NCBI RefSeq assembly: GCF_020085105.1
Contig: NC_058046.1
Coordinates: forward strand, 22,905,675-22,969,674
DNA length: 64,000 nt
Reading direction: 5' to 3'
Source: Siniperca chuatsi
Taxonomy: Eukaryota > Chordata > Actinopteri > Centrarchiformes > Sinipercidae
Part shown: positions 50,754 to 63,161 of the stretch, one piece after another
How positions within the stretch are numbered: position 1 is the first letter of the stretch
Layout: each line of letters opens with the position of its first letter
Translations under genes and position numbers: made by a program
The notes under the pieces: model-generated
The model's database searches: none
Told to the model about the DNA's origin: nothing
The model's input: only the letters and a program-made list of their open reading frames with translations

Positions 50754-53041
50754 GTGAGACAAATGCGAATCATTCATGGGAATGTTTTTTTTTACTTATT
50801 CAACGGTCTAAAAATGTATTGCGGTACAAGTCCGTTTTTAATGTCTGTATAGAATGTGATGAATCAGTCAGGTTGAAACAAACATTTGTAACAGTTCAAA
50901 TCGTTCAAAGATGTCGCATTACATAAAGTGAAACAAGCGGGTTAAATGTTGCCAATAGCAAGTGAGTCAAGTGGTAAAAAGGAAAAAAAAAATCAAGCAG
51001 TGTATTCAAGAACAGAATTTGTAGCTTCCTTCCTACTTCTACTCCACTACTTTCCAGCATCCAGCTTGTCATGTGGGGACCTACCAGAATATGGTGTATC
51101 ACATGTTAATGCCCTTAAACTTTAGAAAAACAATCCATTATCATCATATCAAATCATACCCTCCCTCCTGAAGGTGGATGTACAGTTCGTGATCATGACT
51201 TTTCTGTCTCCTGCGGATATCTGCTGCCTGGGAGCCACCAGTCGGTACTGGAGGGCCATGGTTAGAGATCCATTACTCTGGAGATACTTCCTGCTCAGGG
51301 ACATGCCATACTGGCCCTCCATTGATCATGTGACCATGCCCCAATTGGAGTTGTTGGATGCACCATTAATCAATGAAGATGAGAGCCTGGATGATAGAGA
51401 AGAGGGGGAAGCCAAAGGGATGGAATCAAAATTTGACTACATGTCAGAGTGGGTATCTTTTTCTGTTGCTCTGTATCAAGGTCAGTTGGTAACAATTTGT
51501 TAGAAGCGTTTTTGACCACTGTTTTTGGCTCAACAGATACTTGAAAGGCTGCCCATCCTGCAGACAACAATGGCTTCCTTCACGGCCAGCGTATCAGGTT
51601 GTGACCTCATTTCTGCAGTCTCTGGTGCCCTCATCTGAACCACGTTATGCCATGTTTGGCCCTGGCATGGAGCAGCTGGATGTCTCTTTAGTCACAAGGC
51701 TCATGCATGCCCCAGATGTGCTTCCTGTGTCGGGCACTCCAAACAGACAGATAAATGGTGAGATAACACTGATGTTGAGTGGTCATAAGCTTCTCCTGGC
51801 CCTTTCTCGTCATTAATAACACAGTAACAACCCCTAAATCAGTTTTTAAGTTCAGCAGCTTCTTAAGCTGAAAGGGGCTGTCACTGGAAGCAGATTGCTG
51901 TGTACCAAAACTGTAATGCTGATGTAATACAAAAATTGCATTAATGTATTTCAATCACACAGAGACTCAATCAGGAGACAAATTATTGAAAAAATCACAT
52001 TGATTAACTTACTTGATGTAGGTTTATTTGTCCACCACTAGGTGACAGTATTGGGCCACAGTTGTTATCTCACTAGTTACTTTCAGCCAAGAAACCCCAA
52101 GAATGAAACCAAACCAATGTCAACCTGTTTTTTTATTCTAGGTATCGGCTCAGGGATCAGTTACATGTTCAACAACCAGCACAGATTTAATATCCTGACT
52201 CTGTATTCAACCAATAGGTACAAACTTTGAAGTTACCATATGAGTTGCAAGTGTTTATTATCTTTTTCTGCGTATTATTGTGAATACATCTCATTAAACT
52301 TTGTGTGTGCAGGGCAGAGAGGGAAAGAGCCAGAGTGCAGCAGCAGAGCATCAGTAATAAACTTTTCACCTTTGAAGGAACAGATAACTTAGGCAACCCA
52401 ATCTACAGCCCTGCTCCTCAGGTCCAGCAAGTGTGCCAGGTGGTGGATGGTTTCATCTATGTAGCCAATGCAGAGCCTGGGAGAGGTGAGATAAGACGAC
52501 GTTTCTATTTGCAGCTTCTGCTTCTCTGCTACCACCGTGTCGCATCACACACGTTGGTTATGGTCATATAAATTATCAGCACAGAACATCTGCACCCAAA
52601 AACCATGTCTTTAGTAGGTGAGGGGGAGTCCGAGGTGGCTCAGATTCGGGCTGTGCTGAGCTCTGCTGGGGGTTCGGAATCCAGGCCTCTGCTGGTGCTC
52701 TCCTGTGTCTCCAGAGAAGAACCGGAAGCAGTCAGGTCAACCAGCTTGCAAACTATTACCAGCAGAAACAGGACCAGGTTTCAGACTCCCTGTGTTGACA
52801 TGGCAAAGAGACTCGGCCTACCCCAACTTGCTAACCCCTGGATGGTAATTGTCTGATATGTGATCAACTGAAAGGCTTCCACTGCATTTATAGCCATACA
52901 GTGTCAGTTTAAGGAGATTTTTAACCTGTGTTTGTGTTTCTCTTTCTTATTCAGGTGCAGGATACAGTAGCAGAATCTCTGTCAGGTCTTCTGGATGGTG
53001 TTTCCTGGTTGCTGAGATGTTCAGGAGTCAAACTATGGTAG
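50595..53041 (+). CDS. fbxo4: F-box only protein 4, 7 exons
   Basis: FBXO4 is a substrate receptor of the SKP1-CUL1 ubiquitin ligase; known mammalian targets include the telomere protein TRF1 and cyclin D1. Joining 50595-50753, 51174-51448, 51537-51757, 52142-52217, 52313-52485, 52618-52844 and 52955-53041 gives 1218 bases, 405 residues plus TAG (human about 387). All introns are GT..AG and phases agree. Residues 51-98 form the F-box (VQFVIMTFLSPADICCLGAT, then YW.AMVRDPLLWRYFLLRD). The C-terminal half matches the family's GTPase-like substrate-binding domain, with PRYAMFGPGMEQL, NNQHRFNILTLYS, VVDGFIYVANAEPG and RPLLVLSCVS. An acidic insert (EDESLDDREEGEAKG, near 119-133) lengthens it relative to the human protein. 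Exon 6 has a tandem TAGTAG acceptor that could add one valine. Confidence 0.95.
50754..51173. other. fbxo4 intron 1 (0.42 kb)
   Basis: Nothing recognisable. Confidence 0.7.
51174..51448 (+). CDS. fbxo4: fbxo4 exon 2 (F-box, residues 54-144)
   Basis: Acceptor CTCCTGAAG, donor TCAGA|GTGGGT, phase 2 out. Encodes most of the F-box and the acidic linker after it. Confidence 0.94.
51537..51757 (+). CDS. fbxo4: fbxo4 exon 3 (residues 145-218)
   Basis: Acceptor GCTCAACAG, donor AAATG|GTGAGA, phase 1 out. Encodes VVTSFLQSLVPSSEPRYAMF and GPGMEQLDVSLV. Confidence 0.94.
51758..52141. other. fbxo4 intron 3 (0.38 kb)
   Basis: Nothing recognisable. Confidence 0.7.
52142..52217 (+). CDS. fbxo4: fbxo4 exon 4 (residues 219-243)
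   Basis: Acceptor TTATTCTAG, donor AATAG|GTACAA, phase 2 out. Encodes GIGSGISYMFNNQHRFNILT. Confidence 0.93.
52313..52485 (+). CDS. fbxo4: fbxo4 exon 5 (residues 244-301)
   Basis: Acceptor GTGTGTGCAG, donor AGAG|GTGAGA, phase 1 out. Begins with a charged stretch (ERERARVQQQ) and ends QVCQVVDGFIYVANAEPGR. Confidence 0.93.
52618..52844 (+). CDS. fbxo4: fbxo4 exon 6 (residues 302-377)
   Basis: Encodes GEGESEVAQIRAVLSS, ESRPLLVLSCVS and LGLPQLANPWM; donor GATG|GTAATT, phase 0. The acceptor reads TTTAGTAG, so splicing after the first TAG (at 52615) would add one codon without changing frame. Confidence 0.9.
52955..53041 (+). CDS. fbxo4: fbxo4 exon 7 (residues 378-405 and stop)
   Basis: Acceptor CTTATTCAG. 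Encodes VQDTVAESLSGLLDGVSWLL and ends GVKLW then TAG; the opening VQDT..E.L.G.L.G block matches the family's last exon. Confidence 0.93.
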   Translation: MQDTVAESLSGLLDGVSWLLRCSGVKLW

Positions 53042-53895
53042 CTAGTTACCTAATTTCTGCTGCTACTAGATGAATTTAGACTACAGACCTCATTACTGCC
53101 TCATCCTGATGCCGAGTCACACTACAGCAATTCCTGAGTAATGTATACCACATGTGTACTGAATGTCTCAGGATTGGAGCACTGCCCGTGGAATTTAATG
53201 AATTGGATGAGCAGCAGAACTGATGGGTTTCTAACTATCATTCATCTAGGAGAACTGGCAAAGACCCCATTCTTATTTACAGAAAGAGCCATATGAAGGA
53301 GTTATAGCAGGATAGAAGGTTATACAAACATGTGGGAGCTTCACAGTAACCCCACAAACTGCTTTTGTTTAACGTTCTATGGAGCAGCAGGGTAATAAAT
53401 TCTTTTCTTCATATTGTGACACTGTTTTACAATTGGTGAGCTGCTGACTAATCTGGTGGCCCACTGTTTGGTTTAAAAAGGGATAGAGATTGTACATTTT
53501 TTTGACAGGACATTTTTTTCAATGTTTTATTAAGCACTCATAATGTCAATATGTAAAAACATGGCTTCAAGTTATGTTCAAAGTAGTTTCTGTTTGTGGA
53601 ATTTATAATTTTTTGCCAAGAACACTGCTTGTTCTTTGACTCCCGACCCCAAAGTTTTACAGTTAAGAGTGTGTGCCAACAACCTTCCTGCAAAAAGTCA
53701 GCTTAATTGACTTTCAGACAAAATCCACTGCTTTCTGATCAGTGAGTTACACTCATATACTGCAAAGACATGGTTTTTAGAGCTAAAATATAATACAAGC
53801 AATTGAATTTATTTACTTAATTTTAAATATTTTATGTTTATGCAATTAAATGTTTCCTTTTAATAAATGCTGAATAATTCCGATTTTGAATGAGT
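53042..53895 (+). other. fbxo4: fbxo4 3' UTR (inferred)
   Basis: AATAAA signals occur at 53394-53399 and 53872-53877, giving alternative 3' UTRs of roughly 0.37 and 0.85 kb. Which is used cannot be told from the sequence. Confidence 0.45.
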
Positions 53896-55255
53896 CACTT
53901 TTTCAGTCTTTTATAACACTGATAACTCACTGTTAAATGTCGGTTAAATAACCAGTAAATTGCTGTTAAGTAATTAAAATGACAAAACTATTCTATGTAT
54001 AGGAGTCACGTTTTCTGTCTTCTCCTTTTCTTTGTTCTTCTTTCTATCGCATGCATGTATTCACAAGTTTAAAACCTGTGGAAGGTATTTCCTTTCTACT
54101 CAGTTAAGTAATGTGCCACACTCTTGCCCTGTGGTTCCTTTCCTCTGAGGTCAGCCCTGGCATGAAAAGTTGAATCCACATCTGTATGTCAGCAAGCGTG
54201 GCAGAATATCCAGTTTTGGCCACCAGGGAGCGCTACTAGTTGCTGGTAGCTAGTAATGTAATTCAGCGCTTGGTTACTGAAAGCTCTGCCTTTGAATTTT
54301 TTCTTTTATTTTAAATTATGAAGAAGTTGACAGTAGTTTACTAGCATATTTGCCAAATAGGAAAATCCTGTTAAACTAAGAATATATACAATTTTCATAA
54401 GCACATTTACAACAAAAAAGTACAACCAGGCAAGCAAGGTACATTTTAAATGACTGTTTGAATAGCAAGTGAATGGCTTCCATGACCATATATATATGAA
54501 ATGTGAGAAATAATCTTAAAACAGATATAAGACAGCGGGAGTGTGCATTTCCATGCCATAGTTGTTTTTTTTTAAAGCGTTCTGCTGTAGATAATTCAGA
54601 TGTACAGTTCTAAAAGGACCTGAAAATCTATCAGTATATGTGGCTTTTTGCAAGCATGTAAACTACACAATTGATGCTGCAATATTTAAAATGGAGGTAC
54701 AAACCCACATTTAGACATTCTTGGTTAGTCATTTTAGATTTACATTGATTGAAAATAATTCAGTAACACTGTTGCATGTGTTGATTTTGTAAAACTGAAT
54801 GAATTCCAGCACAATTGTGGCACTTAAATGATCACGTCTCTCCCTTAATGTGTTAAAGTTGTGTTTGTCCACTGAAAATTACCACCTGTTTCATATTCAG
54901 TGTCCCTGGCGGCAGTGTTCGCATGCCCTAATAGCAGACAAGATAATGTGCTTCACTGATGCTCTTTTATTCTAGTCCCCTAGGTAACCATAAATCTTTG
55001 GTAAAAGTATGTTCCCACCCCCAGCTGCCCTTCCGTCAAAGGGTTCCTTAGTCACAACACTTATTTTTATAGACATACAGATTTAGAATAGGACCATTAT
55101 TGGTGCAATTTAGGTGCATTAAGCTGAGCTGAATACTGGTGAAGCGGAGATTGATTCTTTTTTTCCCCTGGTGAAATTTGAAGGGAAATGATGGAAGAAT
55201 TGGCTGCTGCATGTGACGTGTGTGTGCATCTGTGTGTGATTTGTGTGTGTGTTTC

Positions 55256-55284
55256 TGAGAGAGAGAGAGAGAGAGAGAGAGAGA
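55256..55284. repeat. (GA)n microsatellite
   Basis: About 14 GA units preceded by imperfect GT repeats. Confidence 0.95.
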
Positions 55285-57580
55285 ATCTGACTTTTCATCT
55301 CAACACGTCTCTCTGTTCTCTGTAAACAGGATGTCTATCTCTTTGCTCCTCGCGCCACAGTTATTTACCTTACATTGTATGTTTGTGTGCCTGTGTATGC
55401 GTATGCATGCTCATGCTTACACAGACTGTCCAACAATGAAGGTGAACCACATTCAAAATCATAGTATATATAAATCACGGGAACCTATTTTTAGGGCAGG
55501 TGTGTAGGCAGTAACTTTGCTTAATCCTTTGTTATTACTCTGTGATCCTGATGGAGCCAATGGAGGTAGAGACCTACCGCTCAACAAGGACTTGCACTGT
55601 CAGAGTGGATGAATATGTAAGGTGGTTACAGTCTGAATGGATGAAGAAGTGCATGAGCCGCAGTCTGGAGATGAACTCCTTTAAAGAAAATAAACTGTTA
55701 ATGAAGCTACTGTGGGTTTGTGGCCAGGATGTGTTGGATCCACGGCTGGAACTTGCTTGGATAGGATATTTTCAAGGTCTGTTTATTTAGACTGCAGATT
55801 GTGAACCATTAGCACACATCCCTACATAATGGTGGCTGGGGTTTGGTGGGGGAGGTTCCTGGGCCATGTTTTTTAAGGGTGAATGAGTACCAGACCTCCA
55901 GCTGCCTCTTGTCTTCCACAATCAAATGGGGCCTCTGGGATGTGATGTCACAAAGAAGAAAGCCCTATTTACTGACCCAAGACAGTTCACAGACCCAAGA
56001 AGTCTGTAACATTATGTGTGTAGAGACAGCAGGATTCAGTGTATTGAAAATACTGTGTATATAAAAGGTAAAGTCAGAGACAAATGAAAAGGCTCTTCTT
56101 CTGTGCTTTATTATTAAATGTTAAAGTGAAAAAAGGGAACACTCTCCATCAGATTCCCTTATGATTATCAATTCTGTATTCAAAATATCACATTCTTGTC
56201 TGTGATTTAAGGTTGGTGTAAAGCAAAGTGGTAGGGAGATGTCTCTGTGTGTGTGAGTTTAATGCAGTTCAGTTTATGGCATTCTTTTACAGCCTGAGGT
56301 AATAAAAAAAAATAATCAGCAGTATTGCACAGCCAGCCTGTTTACTTATGTAATACGAATAATGTTTTGGCAGAGGTATTTCCTATATATTCCCGGAGGT
56401 TTTTCCTGCTCAATGAGACTTAAGTTTTCTTGCTGTTGGACATATATAGTATCTCATTTTATGCCAGCAATGGCCTTATTTAAGTTGGTCTACATACAGC
56501 TTTTCAGCAATTGTAGAATAAGTCAAATATTGAATTTGGAGCACCACATTTGCCAGGTAGTAGAATTGCAAAATAAATGGTTCTTTTTACTTAAATTTGC
56601 ACAGAAATTAAATCAAAATATGCTTTCTGTTGAGTACATATTATTGAAAATGTTCTGTGCACCTACTTAAAAAATAGATGGTGAAGAAACACCTGTAAAA
56701 CATAAATCAATAATTCTGCAATAAATATTATCGTTGCCTTGCTTATAATAAAACGTTTTTGTTGAACATGTATTGGTGCTTTCCAAGGCTGTAGTTTGCC
56801 ATGGTGTAGAATTGTGTATTGAATTGCATTCATGTCAGTTCATTTATCCGCATCAAGCTGTATGGATCAAGCACCATGAATGCTTTGTGAGTGCAAAGAT
56901 ATTGCAGAAGTGGAGTAGATACAACAACATGAGTAAACATACAGATGCAAAGTACAAAATAACTGCTGTTATCTAATGAAGATTTGTTGCTGTGTCAATA
57001 ATTGTTTTATATGACAGAATGAACTTGGCTCTAAACGCTGCTCACAGGGTTAAATACAGTAATCACAGCAACCAACTCTGTCTCACTGTCTCTCTCAGAC
57101 TTTTTTTTACATCACCCCCCCATCTTCCACTGTCCCTCTTCACCTTTGTCTCATCCCACTCTTTTCACTCTATCCCCCTTTCATTAGAGTTAAGTCCCTG
57201 ATTTGTATTCTACGATAGCAGCCAACATTAAAGTAGGCATTTAAAAAAAACATAATTTGCATGATGCATTCACTGATTAGGCTAAGCGTCCCTCTTAATT
57301 GTGTTGTTTTGCACATGGTGGGGCTCCACTCTGTGGATTTTACTCATCCCATGCAATCTCACCAATTCACTTCAATTTCCTCCCCACTTCACTGCGTCCA
57401 TTCTGCCTACCTCCTGCTGTCATATATGTGGCAGGTTAGGGACTCGTAATACAGGATTATGGTTCAGAAGTGTTAATAGTGAATTATTTGTGGAGTCTAT
57501 CAACAGCTCCGTAATAAAGAAGATATAGAACCAGGAGCACAGTGATCCGTCCTTATATTTGCTGCTGCTGTTGTTATTTC

Positions 57581-57595
57581 TGTGTGTGTGTGTGT

Positions 57596-57677
<82 letters not shown>
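57581..57677. repeat. Long (TG)n microsatellite
   Basis: A 97-base TG tract with a single C interruption near 57600. Open frames on both strands here are trivial products of the repeat. Confidence 0.98.
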
Positions 57678-57678
<1 letters not shown>

Positions 57679-59242
57679 CCCTCCGTAGCCATCTCCTCTC
57701 TCTTCTCCTCCTCTATCCTAATCCAATAGGCAGCAGGGTGCTAGTTGTGAATGGCCACACTTGAGATTGCACTAAATGCATTACAGGTGACTTGAAGGGG
57801 ATGACACAAAGGGCACTCCAATTATGGGAATATGGCTGCGACTTATGTTGCCTGAAGCAACTATGTTCAGTTAGGCAGCTCAGAAACTCAAAACCAAACA
57901 ACCATTAAAATTGTTATTTTGTAATTAATTCCCTCAATTCTGAGAAAAATAAAAAGTTTTCTGGAAATACAAAAAAAAAAAACATGAAAAAACAAATCAA
58001 AAACAGTGAATTGATCCTGCTAACGAATATTGCCTGTGTTACTAGAAGCCTGATATAGATTATTCCTGTGTGCCATAGACCTCAATTGTTGTCAAAAACA
58101 TAAATGAGTCACATTGTTACGCTGACTGACATGTTCCTTTATTACATTGAATTTGGGCACTGTAGACTGTAGTTTCTTTTTTTTTAACTGCTGCAGCACA
58201 CTTAATCAGCCACTGAAAATAGTTCCCAACAAATACACTGTTTACTTCAGTTTGATTAATGTTTGCTAAAAGCTACAGTGCCCAGCTGTTTCAGGTAAAG
58301 CCTTTAAAAAATAAAAAAAACTACATATGACCCGTTTTTAAAGATTTATATCTTCAGTAGAGGCTGAGGAAGTTGGAAAGTACTTAGAGACAGACTAATG
58401 CATTGTTGGCTCTGGTCTTTTCATATTAAAAAGTATAGAATATCGCCAGCCATATCCTTTAACACTGATTATTATGTAGAATGACAAGGCAGAGTTATCA
58501 ACAAAAGCACCTGCTCTTGGTCCCTTAAAATGAAACCACTGCAAGAGTGCAATTTAATTGTTAGTGGTCTCAAGCTGAAACAGTTCATGCTTAAAAACCC
58601 CAATGACAACACCTCCTATAATGACAAATGACAGCTACTCCAGTGCAGGCACAGTGGCATCATTCTGTGGGCCAGATGCATTGTTCTGTTGTCACATTCA
58701 ATACAGCATAAGTCCACATGATCACTCAGTACACACAGTCACAGGATTGAGTATTCCATAACAAAGGAACTAATTCAATGGACGCCCCCACTCTCCTCCA
58801 ATCAGAGCTCTCTGTCCCATAACTGACCGCTACATGGATATGTTCAGGGGTCATTTATTACATACAAAGTGTTTTTTCTGTTTGTTTTCTTTTGTTTAAA
58901 CAAGGAATAAGGTGAAGAAAGTCATTGTGCATATTGAAAGATGGTACGCAAAACTTGGAAACCTCATTAAATATATTTCAGTTATAGCTTTTTCCTCTGA
59001 GCGACAGGTTATAATTTATAATATTTGTGCTACATGAGCTCTTGGTGTCTCATTGAGTGTTTTTATGCGCACAGCAACCAGAGGACTTGGAAAAGCCAAG
59101 CCATAACTTGTAAACCAGAAGTGGACAGGGATATAAAAATACAAGGATGGCTCCGCTCAATACAGGCAGGCCAATTCCATTTATTTGCCCTGGCATCATA
59201 AATTATGTCAACAGTGCATTGCCAGAGAGAAAAAAAAGGGAC

Positions 59243-59297
59243 TGGATAAATTTATATAACCCAATATCACAAATCACAATTTGCCTCCAGGGGCCTC
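59243..59297. repeat. Fish retroelement 3'-end fragment
   Basis: Contains ATTTATATAACCCAATATCA and CAATTTGCCTCCAGGGGCCT, the well-known tail of a teleost retroelement. The shorter relative at 8861 shares its first half. Confidence 0.55.
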
Positions 59298-59316
59298 ATG
59301 TGTGTCTCTGTTAGTA

Positions 59317-59333
59317 TGTCTGTCTGTCTGTCT
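59317..59333. repeat. (TGTC)n microsatellite
   Basis: Four TGTC units. Confidence 0.9.
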
Positions 59334-61044
59334 CTGTTTCTAGTTACAGCTGACCATGTTGAATACTAGGTTCCAGTTCTGTTTTCTTAGTACTACCCTA
59401 CTATCCACTTACATCATGAACTTGGGTGTACTGGATGCTACAGGCTATTAAACTTGGTTGTTATTTTAGAGAACAATGGTTAACTCACTTTTACAGGCTG
59501 ACATATGGTCTAACTTCATAATGTCTAAGTGTACACTATAGTGTTGCAGGTAAAGGGAGGTAAGTTATAGCAGGATGCATTCATGCAATTTTACCTCTGT
59601 TTCTTTAGCTTTAATACTGCAATTAATTAGTCATTTACACTGATGGATGTTTGCCTTGGGATAGTCATCGATTGGAAGACACATCCTGAAAAGAAAAACA
59701 ATCACAAGGTCCACGCAGGCAAATACTTACATGCAGTTTAAGCGCAGAAAAGTTGCAAGCCAGCAGCAACAGCAGGGTGCATGGGTGTGTTTTTATCACG
59801 TGTCGGGCGGGCCTCCATACTGATGGCTCCGTATGATTGATGGCTCTTGGGGTCGGGGGCTATATCCATGGACAGCTGAAATTCTGGGCGAGCCTCCAGT
59901 GGGCCCTCCACGTGAGCCCACACGGGCTATAGTTTTCAGACAGACACAGCCATTTATTACAAGCTGCTTACAAGCCCCCTTCCCCAGGGGGGTACAGCCC
60001 CCCCTACTGGCCAGAGTGAAATACAGTGGAAATATAATTTTACCTTTTTAAATAATCTCTGATAAATATAATCTTAACCGTTTTTGTTCAAGTGCTTGTG
60101 GCTTCATTATTCTGTTGTGGTTCAAGTATGGAAAACATGGTAGCCTACATCTGAAAGATAAACATATGGTGTTCTACTTAAGTCTCCTGACGTGACTGGA
60201 TCCTCAGCTAAACGTTTAAAAGAGCTGCTAAATAAAAAAGGGGCCATCGCAAATTAATGGCGCAGAAAATAACATAAAATAGCATATCTTCACTTTATAT
60301 AGTCCAATACCACCTAAAAAAATAGGCTCTGTGGAAAAATATAAGTACAGTCCATTTGCCAGTTAATAGACTATACTGGCAGCCTTTCCTTTAAGCTGGT
60401 GCCTCCCTTTGCAGCCATTTGAAGGCAGCAGGTATCTGTTACATGAGCAGTCTCTAATTGGAGTGATGTTGCGCACTGTCAAGCCACAATTACGCACAGC
60501 AGGCCCACACTGCACACTGAAACCTCCGTGCTTATGTGCACATAAAACTCGGTTATGGTTAATTATTCTACAACGTTTATATTATAAATGAATACGCGTG
60601 TTAGAGACAAACACGTTGAAAACTTTTAACACAGTTCTATGAAAAACTGCGGATCACTTAAAACTTCTCTCTCCACTATCTGTTTACACCTATCCTCCCC
60701 GGTGTCTCCATCCAAAACACCGGGTAGCCAGGGCAACGGCAGCGCGCCTCATCTTCTTTTTAACGTCTGACCAAAGTACCGCCCGGAGCTCCACATTCTT
60801 AATTACAATACAGGTAGAAGTGTGGCTGTGAGCAACAATGTGATTGATCGGGTTCAATTTCATAGCGGTGTTCTCAGAAACAAAACAGTGTTACAGTGTC
60901 TTAAAAATGCTTATTTGTCTTTGTATCATTGCCATACGAATTTTAATTCTACTTTTATTTTTTATATGGCACTATGGTTATAGTTAACTGCATCGTTATC
61001 GTTGTTATATTATTTCCATGCAAAGTTGATCATTATAAATATTA

Positions 61045-61076
61045 ATGCGCGCGTGCACGCAATCGATCGCGCGCAT
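61045..61076. other. CpG-rich alternating purine-pyrimidine inverted repeat
   Basis: Arms ATGCGCGC and GCGCGCAT flank a 16-base centre that is itself GTGCACG-rich. The run of alternating purines and pyrimidines favours Z-DNA. It lies upstream of the candidate leader exon. Confidence 0.6.
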
Positions 61077-61889
61077 ACACATATCCAGGGCAGCCCCTCC
61101 TGCTGAAAATACGCTCCCGCGCGCATGGTTGAGTGTCATTTGCACATTGAAACATACTTGTATAGTATGCAGGTTACGTGTACAGTTGGCACATCTAAAT
61201 AACCTGCAGTCTGTAGACTGAAGTTAATGTAATATGAACCGTAAATTCACAAGCTGCCCCCTTAAGGGAAGAAAATGATGGAAAATGTATTTGGTCCCAG
61301 TAAACGAATGCATCTGTGAAAAGGTATAACCTTAATTACTCAAAAACACTACTTTTTTGTAGGCCTATTTAAAAAGCCCAATGGGCTGCCCTAAGGGCTA
61401 ATTATAAGGATGTCGTCCTGGGGGCGTGTAGTCAAGTCCACACAGAGACACCTGCGTTTTTGTCCTCAAAAAATAAAATAAAAAGTCACTGTGTGCCTAC
61501 AGGACATCAGTCATGTCAGCATGTAGGCTCATTGGTTTAAGATTAAAATATGCTCTAACGACATTGTTTTGGCTATAGTGTACGGCTGTGGCTCTCTCTA
61601 ATAAGAAATAGCCTAATAAAATGTTTATTTGCTACTTCATTTAAACATTGGCTCTTACCAGAAAGCGTGACAGCGGGCAGATCCTTACGAGGGGGTTTTA
61701 TTTTGGAAGTTTGGCCCGGCAGTCTTTCTCTCTGACTGTCCTCTCTGTGGCCATAATGGAGTAGATCGGATTGTTGGCGGATGAGGGCGCTTCACCGCCA
61801 TTTGAAACACACATACTGCCTCTGCCTCCGCTACATAGTGCGTGTAGCCCAGTGAGTAGGCTAGATGATGAACTGAGCAGAAGATAAGA

Positions 61890-62104
61890 CAAAAATCTTC
61901 AATAGGAAAGCGGCACAGATCCGATTCAGCGATTGGGTGATGTGAAATTCCTGATCGGAGAGATCTTACTGGGCCGAGCGGGCTGAAGTGAAGAAGCAGG
62001 ACTTTTCGTGCGTGTCGGTGCTCACGCTGCCCATCTGATGACCAAGTTGTGAAAAGTCGATCTGCACTGTCCTTGCAGTTTTTCAGCTCGAGACTTCGTA
62101 TTAA
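61890..62104 (+). other. Candidate non-coding first exon of a growth hormone receptor gene
   Basis: Human gene order places GHR next after FBXO4 on the same strand. Here a CpG-richer stretch ends in a strong donor (ATTAA|GTAAGT, exon end 62104) with no long plus-strand reading frame, as expected of a 5' UTR leader exon. The start is arbitrary: no TATA box or initiator stands out. No GHR coding exon lies within the window, so identity rests on synteny. Confidence 0.25.
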
Positions 62105-62672
62105 GTAAGTGCGTTTATGTTTTTTAAAGCGTGCAGGGCATCTTTTTTTGTATTCATCCACATCTCCAAAACTCCATGTTTCAAGCAGCTTACGCACGAC
62201 TCAGAAAACTTTGCTGAAATAGCATTACATTTTGTTTTACATTTCAGGCTGCTCTTTGCAAAATCTTTTTGACCAGTCAAACATTATGATGCTGAGATAC
62301 TGCCTGATAGAATGAGCACTGTTAGTGAAAGCCTAAAATCTTGAGGAAAGACTTGAGGTTGTCTAAAATTCCGCTGCAACTTGGTGTTGCAAAAGCAGTT
62401 GGACACCCAGGGGATGGGATGAAGTGACACAGCCATGGTTGCTCTTGACGGATGTAGCCTCGTTACCTGCAAGTTATCGTCGCTCCCGTTAATGACAGCT
62501 CTTGGGGAGTTTTATTTGGTGCGTTCCGGGCCGTGTTAAACATCAAACATCTGATAAATATCAAACTCAGAGGGAGAAATTGAGACATCTGAGTGAAATG
62601 AGATAGAAATGCTGGCTCATTTTAAAAGGGAGCAAGCCTTTAAATGATAAAGTATACAGCTGAACCCAGAAT

Positions 62673-63042
62673 TAGTGGCGGCTAGCCAATAGAGGGCGCT
62701 AGGGCGCCGCCCTCCTTGAGCCACAAAAACCTCCATTAATAATAATAAATTAAACAAATTGTCTTTTATCTGTGTGTTTGAAATATGGAGTGCACTCAGT
62801 CATATGTGTCAAATATGACAGAAAGTCATCTGTGCAACATATATGCTTTTCCTACACATCCCCTTTCCTGTCTGCATGTCTCAGCAGCTCTGGGATGATA
62901 GAGAAATCGCCCACAGGAGGCAGGTCTGAATAGCAGTTTAGCCAAAGATATGAACGTATGACATAAAATTTAGCCAATCGGCGTCCTCAAATCTAATCCG
63001 AAAAGGGTGATTATTTTATCGCCCCAAGCGAGCCACTGCTAG
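62673..63042. mobile_element. Possible hAT-type non-autonomous element
   Basis: Ends TAGTGGCGGCTAGCC and the complement of CAGTGGCTCGCTTGG are imperfect inverted repeats of the hAT style, about 370 bases apart. It is followed by TTTTATACAGTCTGTGG, a word common in fish DNA transposons. No 8-base target duplication is visible. Confidence 0.35.
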
Positions 63043-63161
63043 TAGGTCAGGACCTTCTTTTATACAGTCTGTGGTCAGGACCTCTACTGGCACCATTTAA
63101 ACTACATGACAATGGCGAGCATGATCACTAACTTACTCCTCCAAGACCCAACCCTAACTTG

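Larger units (their letters stand above)
53896..61600. other. fbxo4-downstream intergenic region
   Basis: About 7.7 kb without a supported gene. It holds (GA)n, (GT)n and (TGTC)n repeats, one retroelement tail fragment (59243-59297) and, from about 60.7 kb, rising CpG content. The 82-codon frame at 55542-55790 has no recognised relative or splice context. Confidence 0.6.

Noticed and set aside
55542-55790. 82-codon frame between fbxo4 and the candidate ghr exon
   Set aside because: The frame looks protein-like in composition, but there is no recognised relative, no convincing splice context and no promoter signal.
57420-57764. Open frames across the long TG tract on both strands
   Set aside because: They encode only (TH)n or (CV)n and are trivial products of the microsatellite.
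61685-62197. 170-codon minus-strand open frame
   Set aside because: It lies in the GC-richer stretch that lowers stop frequency, has low-complexity composition and matches no family I know. It overlaps the candidate leader exon on the other strand.
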